From Bacteroidota bacterium (GTDB taxonomy: Bacteria; Bacteroidota; Bacteroidia; Flavobacteriales_C; GCA-002722245), in NCBI GenBank assembly GCA_026390935.1, contig JAPLEZ010000013.1, positions 24,255 through 58,606 of the forward strand: DNA of 34,352 nucleotides, in the 5' to 3' direction. This document shows positions 21,984 through 30,105 of the stretch, in pieces. Each line of letters opens with the position of its first letter. Within the stretch, counting starts at the first letter, position 1. Position numbers and translations under genes: made by a program. A model generated the notes under the pieces. The model had not been told where the DNA came from, did not search any database, and saw only the letters and a program-made list of their open reading frames with translations.

Positions 21984-24900
21984 TCATATCACCCTCACAT
22001 TCATCTCCTCCACCTTCTTACTCGGCAAAGCACTCGGACTATTAAACATCAAATCTTCACCAGAACCAGTTTTAGGATAAGCCATCACTTCACGAATAGA
22101 AACCTTCCGTTCCAATATCATCATCAAACGATCCAATCCCCATGCAATTCCACCGTGTGGTGGAGCGCCGAACTGAAACGCTTCGTACATGTGTCCAACG
22201 CTTTTTTTCATTTCGTCTTTGTTGTAGCCCATGTTGCGGTAAGTAGCTTCCAAGATTTCGGATTTGTGCGCGCGCACTGATCCACCGCCGATTTCGTAAC
22301 CGTTTAAAACCAAATCGTATTGTTGCGCGATGATGTCGCCAACTTTTTCGCCGCTCATGTGTTTGTCGAGATCTTTCACTTTAGGCATAGAGAAAGGGTT
22401 GTGCGTGAACGTCCATCTTCCTTCGTCGGTTTTTTCGAAGAAAGGAAAATCAACTACCCATACCGGTGCCAATTCTTTTGGATTGATGAGGTTGAGCATT
22501 CTTCCTAATTCCTGACGCACCTGATCCAGCGCTTTGTTCGCGGTGGCATAAGATGCCGCAGAGAAGAAAACAATGTCTCCTACCTTAGCTTTTGTTGTTT
22601 TGATGATGTTGGCTGCAATTTCTTCACCGAGGAATTTAATGATAGGCGATTGCAAATCGTTTTCGTTAACGATGATGTAAGCCAATCCTCCCAAACCATT
22701 TTCCTGCGCGAGAGCAGTTAATTTTTCTATCTGACCTTTTGATAATCTTTTGTTTTGATACTCGGCATTCACCTTGATGCATTTCACCACGCCGCCTTCT
22801 TCAATAGGTTTGGAGAACACCTGGAAAGTGGTGTCTTTCACGATGTCGGTGATGGTTTGCAATTCCAAGCCATAACGCATATCGGGTCTGTCGCAACCGT
22901 ATTTTTCCATGGAATCCCAGTACTTAATCACTTGAAATGGTTTCATTTTCCATTTGTCTTTGTACAAATCCTGCACAACGGTAGTGAGTAATTTTGTGTT
23001 GAGATCCATGATGTCCTGTTCGCCGAGGAAAGCCATTTCCATATCGAGCTGCGTGAACTCAGGCTGACGATCGCCACGTGAATCTTCATCGCGGAAACAT
23101 CTTGCTACCTGAAAATATTTTTGGAATCCACCTACCATCAACAATTGCTTGAACTGTTGCGGCGCTTGTGGAAGCGTGTAAAACGAACCTGCAAATTTTC
23201 TGCTTGGCACAATAAATTCACGAGCACCTTCTTCGGTACCTGCAGTTAAAATTGGTGTTTCCACTTCAATGAATTCTTCTAGGTCGAGAACATCCCGCAA
23301 CAACTTAATCACCTTGTGACGATTGATGATTGCCGAGCGATTTTCAACGCTTCTGTGATCCAGGAATTTATATTTTAATCGTGTTGCTTCATTGGTTTTT
23401 GCTGCGCGCTTAATTTCGAAAGGAAGAGTTTTTGCTAAGTTCAAAATATCGATTTCCTTAACTTCCATTTCCAGTTTTCCTGTACGGATACTGGAGTTGT
23501 AATCGTCTTCACCACGCGGAATAATATTTCCAGTTACCATGATCACCGATTCCGGTTTCAACTTCGCAAACTGATCCAGTTGAGGGAAAGTTTCGCGTTT
23601 CAAACTCAACTGCAAAACTTCGTAGCTCGAGTCGCGGAAGTCGATAAACACTAAGTCGCCGTGGTCTCTTAAACTAGACACCCAACCAGAGAGAGTGACG
23701 GAGTGTGAGAGTGAGTCTTGAGTGATTTGGGAGATAACATGCGTACGATATTGGTCTTTGATGATCACCGGAATTGCGCGAACCGCTTCTTCGTCATCGC
23801 GTTGTTGCGCTGCAGAAATTTTCTTTTCGCCATTTTCCTCTTCATCACCCTCGCTCTCACTCTTCGTGGCTGCTCCAGCTAATTGCTGGAGTATGATTTC
23901 GCGAATTAATTTTCCGTTTGCTCCTTTACCAACTTTAGCTAAAACTTTACCTACTAAAATTCCTGATTTTCCAGCGTTGCCACCTTTGATTTCAGCTGCC
24001 AGTTCAGCGTTTTCGGCAATGGCTTCAGCAATGCTTTTTTGCAGCGTATCGTCGGAAATAGTATTGTCGGCAAAATATTTTTTGTAATCGAAAGAAGAAC
24101 TTTTAATCAATTCTTCCAATGCTTTCTGCAATAAAATAATCGTGATTTTTTCTTCCTTGAACAAAGAGAAAATTTCTACCAGAACTTCTAATTTTATTTT
24201 AGGATAATCTTCTGCTTTTAAGTTATTCGATAATGCTTTCGCAACGAACAAAGGATCATTTAATTTTTCGTTGATGCCTAAAAACAATTGTGAGCGAATG
24301 GCATCGGCAGTGAAAAATTTTGCATCCTGCGGACGAACACCGCCCTGAATCAATGTAGTTTCAATAGAGTAGGGAAGGAGGCGCTGATCCACTTTTGTAG
24401 CGTCAACTTCTTTTTTGATGTTCACGAAAGGAATGTCAGGCTCCAAAGCAAAACGGTAATCGGCTGCGAATTCTTTTTTACGCATCGTTTTCGTTTTCTT
24501 CAAATCGGCGTCAAACAAAACTGTGGTTTGGTCGGCACGGAAATCGTTGTGCTGCGTGTAAAAATCGAGTTGCTTTGTTACTTCTTCCTCCAAGGCCTCA
24601 ATCATGAATTTGAAAGAGTTGAGGTTTTTAATTTCGGTTCGTGCGTTCAAATCGTTCGTTCCTTTTTTGCGGATGGATACGCTCACGTCGGATTTGAATT
24701 CTCCTTTCTCCAAGTTCGCTTCGGAGATATTTAAATTTTGTACAATGCGTTGTAAGTATTGTGCGTAGATGGATGCATCGTTCATTTCGCGCAAACAAGG
24801 CTTCGTCACTACTTCAATCAATGGCACTCCCGATTTATTGAAGTCAACTAAAGTCTGCGTTTTTTCGTGCATCAATTTCGCCGCATCTTCCTCTAAATGC

Positions 24901-25304
24901 ACTTGTTCCAATTGAACTGAAAAGCTCGTTCCATCTTCTCTGTAGCAATACACTTCACCGTTGGGAATAATTGGTTTTTGAAATTGCGTCAACTGGAAAT
25001 TCTTAGGTTGATCGGGATATTCGTAATGTTTACGGTCCCAGCAAATCACTTCATTTTTGAAATCAGAATTCACTGCTTTCCCAAACAAAATCGCTTTGCG
25101 AATGGCTTCTTTGTTGATGGCAGGAAGCACACCCATTTGTCCGGTGCACACTGAACAAATATTAGTATTTGGTTCGTTGGTTTCCTGATTGGCGCAGGCG
25201 CAAAATAATTTGGTTTTGGTGTTGAGGCGGATGTGGGTTTCTAATCCAATCACCACTTCTAATCCAAGCTGATCCAGCTTTTGCGTGAGTTTATCTATTT
25301 CCAT
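21984..25304 (-). CDS. GatB-AspRS fusion: amidotransferase subunit B joined to aspartyl-tRNA synthetase
   Basis: 1106 residues in one frame. Residues 1-477 are a complete GatB: ETHIRLNTKTKLFC start, four cysteines C35, C37, C50, C53 (zinc-site subset), HLEEDAAKL, then the helical tail domain ending KLIREIILQQLAG. Residues 478-515 are an acidic linker rich in E, D, S. From about 516 follows a full bacterial-type AspRS: anticodon-binding OB fold (GWVSSLRDHGDLVFIDFRD, about 540-558), class II motif 1 (VETPIL, 681-686), motif 2 (FRDEDSRGDRQPEF, 737-750), GAD insertion (about 810-930) and motif 3 (GLDRL, 1056-1060). Met is absent between 473 and 588, so no separate ATG start for AspRS is visible. 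The gatA stop overlaps its start (TAATG). It should form a covalently linked Asp-tRNA(Asn) transamidosome with GatA and GatC. Confidence 0.95.
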   Translation of the reverse strand: MEIDKLTQKLDQLGLEVVIGLETHIRLNTKTKLFCACANQETNEPNTNICSVCTGQMGVLPAINKEAIRKAILFGKAVNSDFKNEVICWDRKHYEYPDQPKNFQLTQFQKPIIPNGEVYCYREDGTSFSVQLEQVHLEEDAAKLMHEKTQTLVDFNKSGVPLIEVVTKPCLREMNDASIYAQYLQRIVQNLNISEANLEKGEFKSDVSVSIRKKGTNDLNARTEIKNLNSFKFMIEALEEEVTKQLDFYTQHNDFRADQTTVLFDADLKKTKTMRKKEFAADYRFALEPDIPFVNIKKEVDATKVDQRLLPYSIETTLIQGGVRPQDAKFFTADAIRSQLFLGINEKLNDPLFVAKALSNNLKAEDYPKIKLEVLVEIFSLFKEEKITIILLQKALEELIKSSSFDYKKYFADNTISDDTLQKSIAEAIAENAELAAEIKGGNAGKSGILVGKVLAKVGKGANGKLIREIILQQLAGAATKSESEGDEEENGEKKISAAQQRDDEEAVRAIPVIIKDQYRTHVISQITQDSLSHSVTLSGWVSSLRDHGDLVFIDFRDSSYEVLQLSLKRETFPQLDQFAKLKPESVIMVTGNIIPRGEDDYNSSIRTGKLEMEVKEIDILNLAKTLPFEIKRAAKTNEATRLKYKFLDHRSVENRSAIINRHKVIKLLRDVLDLEEFIEVETPILTAGTEEGAREFIVPSRKFAGSFYTLPQAPQQFKQLLMVGGFQKYFQVARCFRDEDSRGDRQPEFTQLDMEMAFLGEQDIMDLNTKLLTTVVQDLYKDKWKMKPFQVIKYWDSMEKYGCDRPDMRYGLELQTITDIVKDTTFQVFSKPIEEGGVVKCIKVNAEYQNKRLSKGQIEKLTALAQENGLGGLAYIIVNENDLQSPIIKFLGEEIAANIIKTTKAKVGDIVFFSAASYATANKALDQVRQELGRMLNLINPKELAPVWVVDFPFFEKTDEGRWTFTHNPFSMPKVKDLDKHMSGEKVGDIIAQQYDLVLNGYEIGGGSVRAHKSEILEATYRNMGYNKDEMKKSVGHMYEAFQFGAPPHGGIAWGLDRLMMILERKVSIREVMAYPKTGSGEDLMFNSPSALPSKKVEEMNVRVI

Positions 25305-26704
25305 TACAATGCGGCAATTAAAAATTTAGCGAATTTTAAAGTGAGTTCGTCCTGCTTTTTTGCAGTAGTGATTTGTATTCCTGTTGCTGTTCCAACCGGC
25401 GCTGTGAGTGTTGGTAATTCACCTAAGCTGAAGCCTATGGTGTAAATATCCGACAAGTACATCGCCAATGGATCTTTCAAGCTGCCACCAATTTTTGGAG
25501 GACTGGCGGGCGATACAGGAGAAAGTATGACAGACACTTCTTTAAAATCCTTGTTAAAATGATCCATGATTTGCGCGCGCAATGCACGTGCTTTCAAATA
25601 AATTTCATCGGCGTGGCCTTGTGATAAAACCTGGTTGCCGCCTACAATTCTGCGTTTGCTTTCTTCGGTGAATCCTTCGGAGCGGGTGAGGGCGTAGCTC
25701 TCTTTTAGTGAATCGGCATTTGCGCGTTCACCATACATGGAGCCATCCAGTCGCGCTAAGTTGGAAGCAGTTTCTGCCATCGCCAAAGCGTAGTATGTAG
25801 AAACCAAAGTATCGGCATTTTTAAAGCTGAGCGCTTTTACGGTCACACCTTTCGCTTTCAGTTTTTCTATCACTGCCAGAAAATCTTTTTTGATGTTGGC
25901 GTCCAATCCTTTGTTGTCGATGAAATCACTGTAATAGCCAATGTTGAATGTTGAATGTTGAATGTTGAATTCGGAAAGATCGATAGGTGCGGATTCGTAG
26001 GTCGTTTGATCATGATAATCTTTTCCGCTAATTGCATTCATCACGATAGCGATATCTTCAATGCTGGAAGCAATGGGGCCAACGCAATCGGTAGAAGAAG
26101 TGTAAGCCATCAATCCATAACGCGACACGCGGCCGTAAGTTGGTTTGAGTCCGTAAACTTTATTGAATCCCGCAGGCTGACGGATAGAGCCTCCTGTATC
26201 GCCACCGATAGAAAAAACGGTATAACCTTTTGCAACGTTCACCGCGCTTCCTCCGCTGGAACCACCACCAACCAGTTCTTCGTTGTGTGCGTTTTTCACC
26301 GCACCGAAAATGGTGTTTTCGCTGGTGCTGCCGTGACCGAAACTATCGGCATTTTCTTTCACCAGCGGAATTGCGCCAGCGTCAATCAACTTTTGAATCG
26401 CTGTTGCGGTATATGGAGAAATATAATTTTTTAAAAAGTTGGAACTCGCTGAAGCGTGCTGTCCTTGCAATAAAAAAACATCTTTCACGCCAAAAGGAAT
26501 TCCTTCCAGCAAACCTATTTTTTCGCCTTTTGCAATTTTAGCATCTACTGCTTTTGCTTTTTCCAAAGCCAAATCGCTCAACAAAAAATTCACAGAATGG
26601 TATTGGTTTTTTGCCAATGCATCTAATTTTTCTTGAACCAGCTGTGTGCATGAAATCTCTTTAGAAACGAGCTTTTCGTGTAGTTGTGTTATTTGTGAAG
26701 CCAT
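25304..26704 (-). CDS. gatA: Glutamyl/aspartyl-tRNA amidotransferase subunit A
   Basis: 466 residues, typical length. Amidase-signature triad is present: K74 (PFGVKD), cis-Ser S149 (GGGSSGGSA) and S173 (GGDTGGSIRQPAG). It liberates ammonia from glutamine or asparagine and channels it to GatB for amidation of misacylated Asp-tRNA(Asn) or Glu-tRNA(Gln). Start and stop codons overlap those of gatC and gatB by one base (TAATG), so the three are coupled. In the middle, at 25941-25968, the codons are four tandem ATGTTGA units (encoding FNIQHSTFNI), just ahead of the strand that is normally IGVPKEY and here reads IGYYSDF. A change in the number of units would shift the frame. Confidence 0.97.
   Translation of the reverse strand: MASQITQLHEKLVSKEISCTQLVQEKLDALAKNQYHSVNFLLSDLALEKAKAVDAKIAKGEKIGLLEGIPFGVKDVFLLQGQHASASSNFLKNYISPYTATAIQKLIDAGAIPLVKENADSFGHGSTSENTIFGAVKNAHNEELVGGGSSGGSAVNVAKGYTVFSIGGDTGGSIRQPAGFNKVYGLKPTYGRVSRYGLMAYTSSTDCVGPIASSIEDIAIVMNAISGKDYHDQTTYESAPIDLSEFNIQHSTFNIGYYSDFIDNKGLDANIKKDFLAVIEKLKAKGVTVKALSFKNADTLVSTYYALAMAETASNLARLDGSMYGERANADSLKESYALTRSEGFTEESKRRIVGGNQVLSQGHADEIYLKARALRAQIMDHFNKDFKEVSVILSPVSPASPPKIGGSLKDPLAMYLSDIYTIGFSLGELPTLTAPVGTATGIQITTAKKQDELTLKFAKFLIAAL
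25941..25971. repeat. Tandem heptamer (ATGTTGA)x4 inside gatA
   Basis: Four exact 7-bp units plus a partial fifth (ATT). The unit length is not a multiple of three, so gain or loss of one unit breaks gatA. Outside genes, similar ATTCAACATTCAACATT arrays are common in Bacteroidota as simple repeats. Confidence 0.9.
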
Positions 26705-26967
26705 TAATTCTCAATTACTTTTTGTACCACTAAATATCCGTTTTTCTCTTTCGGGAAGTTTTGTTTGATCAGCTTTTTTTCAAGCTCTGAACTGTTGTGC
26801 ACTTCATCGGGACGAAGGTCTTCCAACGCAACGGCATTGTTGTTGAAATCCTTGCTTTCAGCAGGAAGCGGAGCATTTTTAATGGTGTTAAAAAGCTCTT
26901 CCACCGCCTTTGATGACGTTGCGCCTTTAATGCTGGATAAGTCTTCCAGCGACATTTCTTTACTCAT
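26704..26967 (-). CDS. gatC: Glutamyl/aspartyl-tRNA amidotransferase subunit C, divergent
   Basis: 87 residues, slightly short for GatC (about 95). The C-terminal half fits: ALEDLRPDEVHNSSELEKKL (about 47-66; usual core LREDE) and GYLVVQKVIEN (usual GYFxVPKVIE). The N-terminal half does not show the usual LAxLxLxxxE helix; it starts MSKEMSLEDLSSIKGATSS. GatC clamps GatA to GatB. It is the first gene of the gatC-gatA-gatB::aspS operon with an excellent promoter 55 bp upstream; its stop codon overlaps the gatA start. The assignment rests on the C-terminal half and position. Confidence 0.9.
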   Translation of the reverse strand: MSKEMSLEDLSSIKGATSSKAVEELFNTIKNAPLPAESKDFNNNAVALEDLRPDEVHNSSELEKKLIKQNFPKEKNGYLVVQKVIEN

Positions 26968-27021
26968 AATTCAATTTTAGCTTTGCTAATCAAGGACTTA
27001 GGCGTTCTTTTTCGCAAGCGC

Positions 27022-27052
27022 CAAAGATACCAAAAGGAAGGGGTATTTCAAA
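27022..27052 (-). promoter_or_regulatory. Promoter of the gatC-gatA-gatB::aspS operon
   Basis: On the minus strand TTTG (27049-27052), a 19-bp spacer and TATCTTTG (27022-27029): an exact Bacteroidota TTTG-N19-TAnnTTTG promoter. The start site should be near 27015, giving a leader of about 48 nt to the gatC ATG at 26967. No second promoter was seen within the operon. Confidence 0.8.
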
Positions 27053-27067
27053 CCATATTCACGAAAT

Positions 27068-27227
27068 CCTCCTTGCCCTCGCGCGGTCAACGCACTCCTC
27101 CTTTTTCAAAGGAGGAAGTTAGTTAGCTGGCATTTCCTGAAATACATATTTGAGAATGCAGGAGAATGGGACTTCTCCCTTTGAAAAAGGGAGAGTGCGA
27201 AGGAATTCTGTGTGATGGCAAGAGGGA
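27068..27227. repeat. Imperfect palindromic element with two internal hairpins
   Basis: The left part contains CCTCCTTT-TTC-AAAGGAGG and the right part CTCCCTTT-GAA-AAAGGGAG. The two halves are imperfect inverted copies of each other (CCTTGCC...CGCACTCC against GAGTGCG...GGCAAG). It fills the gap between the gatC promoter and the downstream lipoprotein gene, whose stop lies at 27231. It is the kind of short non-autonomous element common in Bacteroidota. Confidence 0.7.
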
Positions 27228-27230
27228 TTT

Positions 27231-28043
27231 TCACTGTATCGAAAAACTAAACGCTTCTTCTTTTATCTGTACCGAAACTTGTCCGGTGCATGTTCCCGTG
27301 CCATAATCCAAATTGCGCACATCCAATTGATTCGGCTCCACCGACATTTTTCCGGTTTTGATGAACCATTTGCAATTGGGATCAACCATCATGGCTGTGG
27401 AAATGGTGGCTTTAAAATCGGTGCCTTTAAAATCTTTGCCAGTTACATTTCCGGTGAGGGAGTAGGTGTCATCTAAAATGTTGTTTGGCGTGCTTGCACC
27501 TGCTGTGAGTTCCAATACTTTAGCGGATTCCCATGACATGGTGCCGTTGCTGTTGATGATGATTCCTGCTTTGGTATCGAGGTCGAAAGTGTAATTGTTT
27601 TTCCCATTCAAACCCTTGTTGGTGATGGTGAATGTGCCCAAAACGTTGGAGTGATCGAGATAAAAATCGGTGAAGGATACCGCCACTTCTTTGAGTGATA
27701 ACAAGGTGTTGTCGTAGGCAAGTGAGTTTACTTTTAAAACCAAATCTCCTCGTCTGAATTTACTATCGTCGCCAAGGACATCTTCGCTTCCAAAGGAAAC
27801 TGTGAGGGTAAAGGGAAAGCTAATGCTATTGGGGTTGGCAGAAGTAATGAACTTTACGTTGGTGTCGGAAGGAGTTTGTTTTTTCAGGAACATATCCAAG
27901 TACAGTTGCGATTGCATGTAGATATCAAGGTAAATAACTTCTGCCAAAGCATTGTCTTTGCAGGAGTTTAGCTCGTTGTTAGTGCTGTTGTTTTTGCAGC
28001 TGAAAAGAGTTGTAAGAAAAAGTATTGCGATGAAAGTTTTCAT
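27231..28043 (-). CDS. Lipoprotein, unknown function
   Basis: 270 residues. A lipobox LFSC with Cys-16 follows MKTFIAILFLTTLF, so SPII processing and lipidation are expected. Residues 17-30 are N/S-rich. The mature protein is beta-rich and repetitive: FPFTLTVSFGSEDVLGDDSK, FTITNKGLNGKNNYTFDLD, DTYSLTGNVTGKDFKGTDFK. Two C-terminal Cys lie near 225 and 255. It may belong to the family of Bacteroidota lipoproteins with a repeated beta-strand fold, but no precise function can be given. It is downstream of folA but 45 bp apart. Confidence 0.75.
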   Translation of the reverse strand: MKTFIAILFLTTLFSCKNNSTNNELNSCKDNALAEVIYLDIYMQSQLYLDMFLKKQTPSDTNVKFITSANPNSISFPFTLTVSFGSEDVLGDDSKFRRGDLVLKVNSLAYDNTLLSLKEVAVSFTDFYLDHSNVLGTFTITNKGLNGKNNYTFDLDTKAGIIINSNGTMSWESAKVLELTAGASTPNNILDDTYSLTGNVTGKDFKGTDFKATISTAMMVDPNCKWFIKTGKMSVEPNQLDVRNLDYGTGTCTGQVSVQIKEEAFSFSIQ

Positions 28044-28088
28044 AAGATCAGACTAGGTACTGCTTAGACGTACAAAAATGAAAAAAGT

Positions 28089-28601
28089 TTACTTGCGTTT
28101 CACCAATTCTGTGAAAGTGCAAGCGTAAGGGTTTTTTATGTCTTGCTGACAATATATTTCCGAAGTATTGCGCCATTCGTCGGGATTCAATTCAGGAAAA
28201 AAAGTATCGGCTTCAAAGTTGGCGTGAACGCGGGTGAGGAAAATATGCGTCACTAAATTTTCGGCCAAAGCTTGACGGTAAATTTCACCACCACCAATAA
28301 TGAAAAGCTCTGTTTCTCCATTGTTTCGGGCCAGTTCAACACCTTCTTTAATTGAGTTGGTGACCAAGCAGCCTTCTATTTTTAAATTGGGATCGCGCGT
28401 AACAACAATGTTGGTTCTATTTGCTAGCGGACGGTATTTTTCGGGAATGGAAATGTAATTTTTGCGACCGGTTAAAATGTGATGACCGGTGGTGCGCTCT
28501 TTGAAAAACTTCATGTCGGTAGGCAAATGCCACAACAAATCATTGTCTTTGCCAATGGAATTATTTAATCCTGCTGCGACAATGATAGATACTTTCATCA
28601 T
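28089..28601 (-). CDS. folA: Dihydrofolate reductase
   Basis: 170 residues. NADPH-dependent reduction of dihydrofolate to tetrahydrofolate. The N-terminus reads [20 protein letters not shown], then [14 protein letters not shown] (family motif W-x-x-P-x-D...F) and [31 protein letters not shown] is the cofactor-binding glycine segment. The stop of thyA overlaps its start by 4 bp (ATGA), so it is translationally coupled with thyA, which makes the dihydrofolate that this enzyme recycles. Met-2 is an alternative start. Confidence 0.97.
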   Translation of the reverse strand: MMKVSIIVAAGLNNSIGKDNDLLWHLPTDMKFFKERTTGHHILTGRKNYISIPEKYRPLANRTNIVVTRDPNLKIEGCLVTNSIKEGVELARNNGETELFIIGGGEIYRQALAENLVTHIFLTRVHANFEADTFFPELNPDEWRNTSEIYCQQDIKNPYACTFTELVKRK

Positions 28602-29392
28602 ACTGCCACCGGTGCTTTTATGTGCGGATGAGGATCGTATCCCACCAGTTCAAAATCTTCAATTTTAAAGCTGAAAATATCTTTCACTGCCGGATTAATT
28701 TTCATTGTTGGTAAAGGGCGTGGTTCGCGGGAAAGCTGCAAGTTGGTTTGCTCCAAGTGATTTATGTATAAATGCGTGTCGCCAAAAGTGTGTACAAAAT
28801 CACCCAATTTTAAATCGCAAACTTGTGCTACCATCATGGTTAAAAGCGCATAGGATGCTATGTTAAAAGGAACACCTAAAAACACATCGGCGCTTCGTTG
28901 GTAAAGTTGACAAGATAATTTTCCGTCGGCCACATAAAACTGAAAGAAAGCATGGCAGGGTGGAAGGGCCATTTTTTCAATTTCTCCTACGTTCCAGGCG
29001 CTTACAATGAGTCGGCGGGAATCCGGATTGTTTTTTATTTGCTGAATTAAGTTGGTGATCTGGTCGATGTGACGGCCATCGGGAGTGGGCCATGAGCGCC
29101 ACTGATAGCCATAAACCGGACCGAGATTCCCGTTTTCATCAGCCCATTCGTCCCAAATGGAAACATTGTTTTCCTTGAGGTATTTAATATTGGTGTCGCC
29201 CTGCAAAAACCACAACAACTCGTGGATGATGGAGCGCAAATGGCATTTTTTAGTGGTGATTAATGGAAAACCTTTATTGAGATCGAAACGCGTTTGATAG
29301 CCAAATACACTGATGGTTCCTGTGCCAGTACGGTCTTCTTTTGAAGCTCCGTTAATGATGATGTGTTGCAGGAGATCTAGGTATTGCTTCAT
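28598..29392 (-). CDS. thyA: Thymidylate synthase (ThyA type)
   Basis: 264 residues, the same length as the E. coli enzyme. Converts dUMP and methylene-THF to dTMP and dihydrofolate. Catalytic Cys-146 is in [12 protein letters not shown]; other marks are the phosphate-binding R21, [11 protein letters not shown] (58-68), [12 protein letters not shown] (124-135, with R126/R127) and [13 protein letters not shown]. It is the first of the folA-thyA pair, with 4 bp between it and the upstream bifunctional-nuclease-family gene. Presence of ThyA means no need for ThyX here. Confidence 0.98.
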   Translation of the reverse strand: MKQYLDLLQHIIINGASKEDRTGTGTISVFGYQTRFDLNKGFPLITTKKCHLRSIIHELLWFLQGDTNIKYLKENNVSIWDEWADENGNLGPVYGYQWRSWPTPDGRHIDQITNLIQQIKNNPDSRRLIVSAWNVGEIEKMALPPCHAFFQFYVADGKLSCQLYQRSADVFLGVPFNIASYALLTMMVAQVCDLKLGDFVHTFGDTHLYINHLEQTNLQLSREPRPLPTMKINPAVKDIFSFKIEDFELVGYDPHPHIKAPVAV

Positions 29393-29396
29393 TTGC

Positions 29397-29999
29397 TTAT
29401 TTTCTTTTGTTCAATTCGTCGCGAATTTGCGATGCTCTTTCGTAATCTTCCATGGCAATGGCCTCCTCCAGGAATTTTTCCAATTCTTCCATCGACATGC
29501 TTTTAATGTCTTTGGTACTGGATTGTAGCAATTCTTCCACTGGATCTTCCAAAGGATCTTCATCGTCGCTATCGTTGCCTGCCTGCTCGTCTTCCAACAA
29601 AATCCCAGCAGACGCAAGAATAAATTCGTAAGTTGATATCGGACAATTAAAACGCACCGCCAAGGCGATAGAGTCGGATGTTCGGGCGTCAATCTCCACC
29701 TCTTTGCCATCTTTCTCACAAATCAATTTCGCAAAGAAAATCCCTTCTACTAAATTGTAAATGATAACTTCTTTGATATTGATATCAAAAGTATTGGCGA
29801 AAGTTTTAAAAAGATCGTGGGTCAACGGACGGCTGGGCGTCATTTTTTCCAATTCAATGGCAATGGCCTGAGCTTCAAATCCACCAATGATGATAGGCAG
29901 TCTTCTTTTACCATTGCGTTCTCCTAGTACCAGGGCGTATGCACCCGTTTGCGTTTGGCTATAGGAGAGTCCTATTATGTCTAAATTAATTTTCTTCAT
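29397..29999 (-). CDS. Bifunctional nuclease family (DUF151) protein with UVR motif
   Basis: 200 residues. The BFN domain covers about 1-130: [37 protein letters not shown] (substrate-pocket motif IxIGxxEAxAIA), [19 protein letters not shown] and [19 protein letters not shown]. It was described as a DNase/RNase in some plants and bacteria, though the role in Bacteroidota is untested. An acidic linker (about 140-160) leads to a C-terminal UVR (UvrB/UvrC) helix pair, [16 protein letters not shown]. It is 4 bp upstream of thyA, so the three genes with folA may form an operon. Confidence 0.88.
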   Translation of the reverse strand: MKKINLDIIGLSYSQTQTGAYALVLGERNGKRRLPIIIGGFEAQAIAIELEKMTPSRPLTHDLFKTFANTFDINIKEVIIYNLVEGIFFAKLICEKDGKEVEIDARTSDSIALAVRFNCPISTYEFILASAGILLEDEQAGNDSDDEDPLEDPVEELLQSSTKDIKSMSMEELEKFLEEAIAMEDYERASQIRDELNKRK

Positions 30000-30019
30000 C
30001 AGGTCCCTTCAGGAAAGTT

Positions 30020-30049
30020 AAAAGGTAAAAGTAAAAAGCCAAAAGCAAA
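30020..30049 (-). promoter_or_regulatory. Possible promoter of the BFN-thyA-folA unit
   Basis: On the minus strand TTTG (30046-30049), an 18-bp spacer and TACCTTTT (30020-30027, one mismatch from TAnnTTTG), about 20 bp upstream of the start at 29999. Plausible but not strong: one mismatch and a short leader. Confidence 0.4.
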
Positions 30050-30078
30050 TAACATAATATTATTTTTTGGCTTTCAGG

Positions 30079-30100
30079 GAGACGCAAAATTTTGCGTCTC
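30079..30100. repeat. 22-bp perfect palindrome (GAGACGCAAAA)
   Basis: GAGACGCAAAA / TTTTGCGTCTC with no loop. It lies 6 bp 3' of the etfA stop on the minus strand. The word GAGACGCAAAATTTTGCGTCTC is a frequent interspersed palindrome in Bacteroidota and other environmental genomes. No T tract follows on the minus strand, so a terminator role is doubtful. Confidence 0.75.
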
Positions 30101-30105
30101 TACAT

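Noticed and set aside
22330-24087. Plus-strand open frames inside gatB::aspS
   Set aside because: Shadows on the opposite strand of a long, conserved gene; no protein-like content.
25941-25971. CRISPR-like array
   Set aside because: Units are 7 bp with no spacers.
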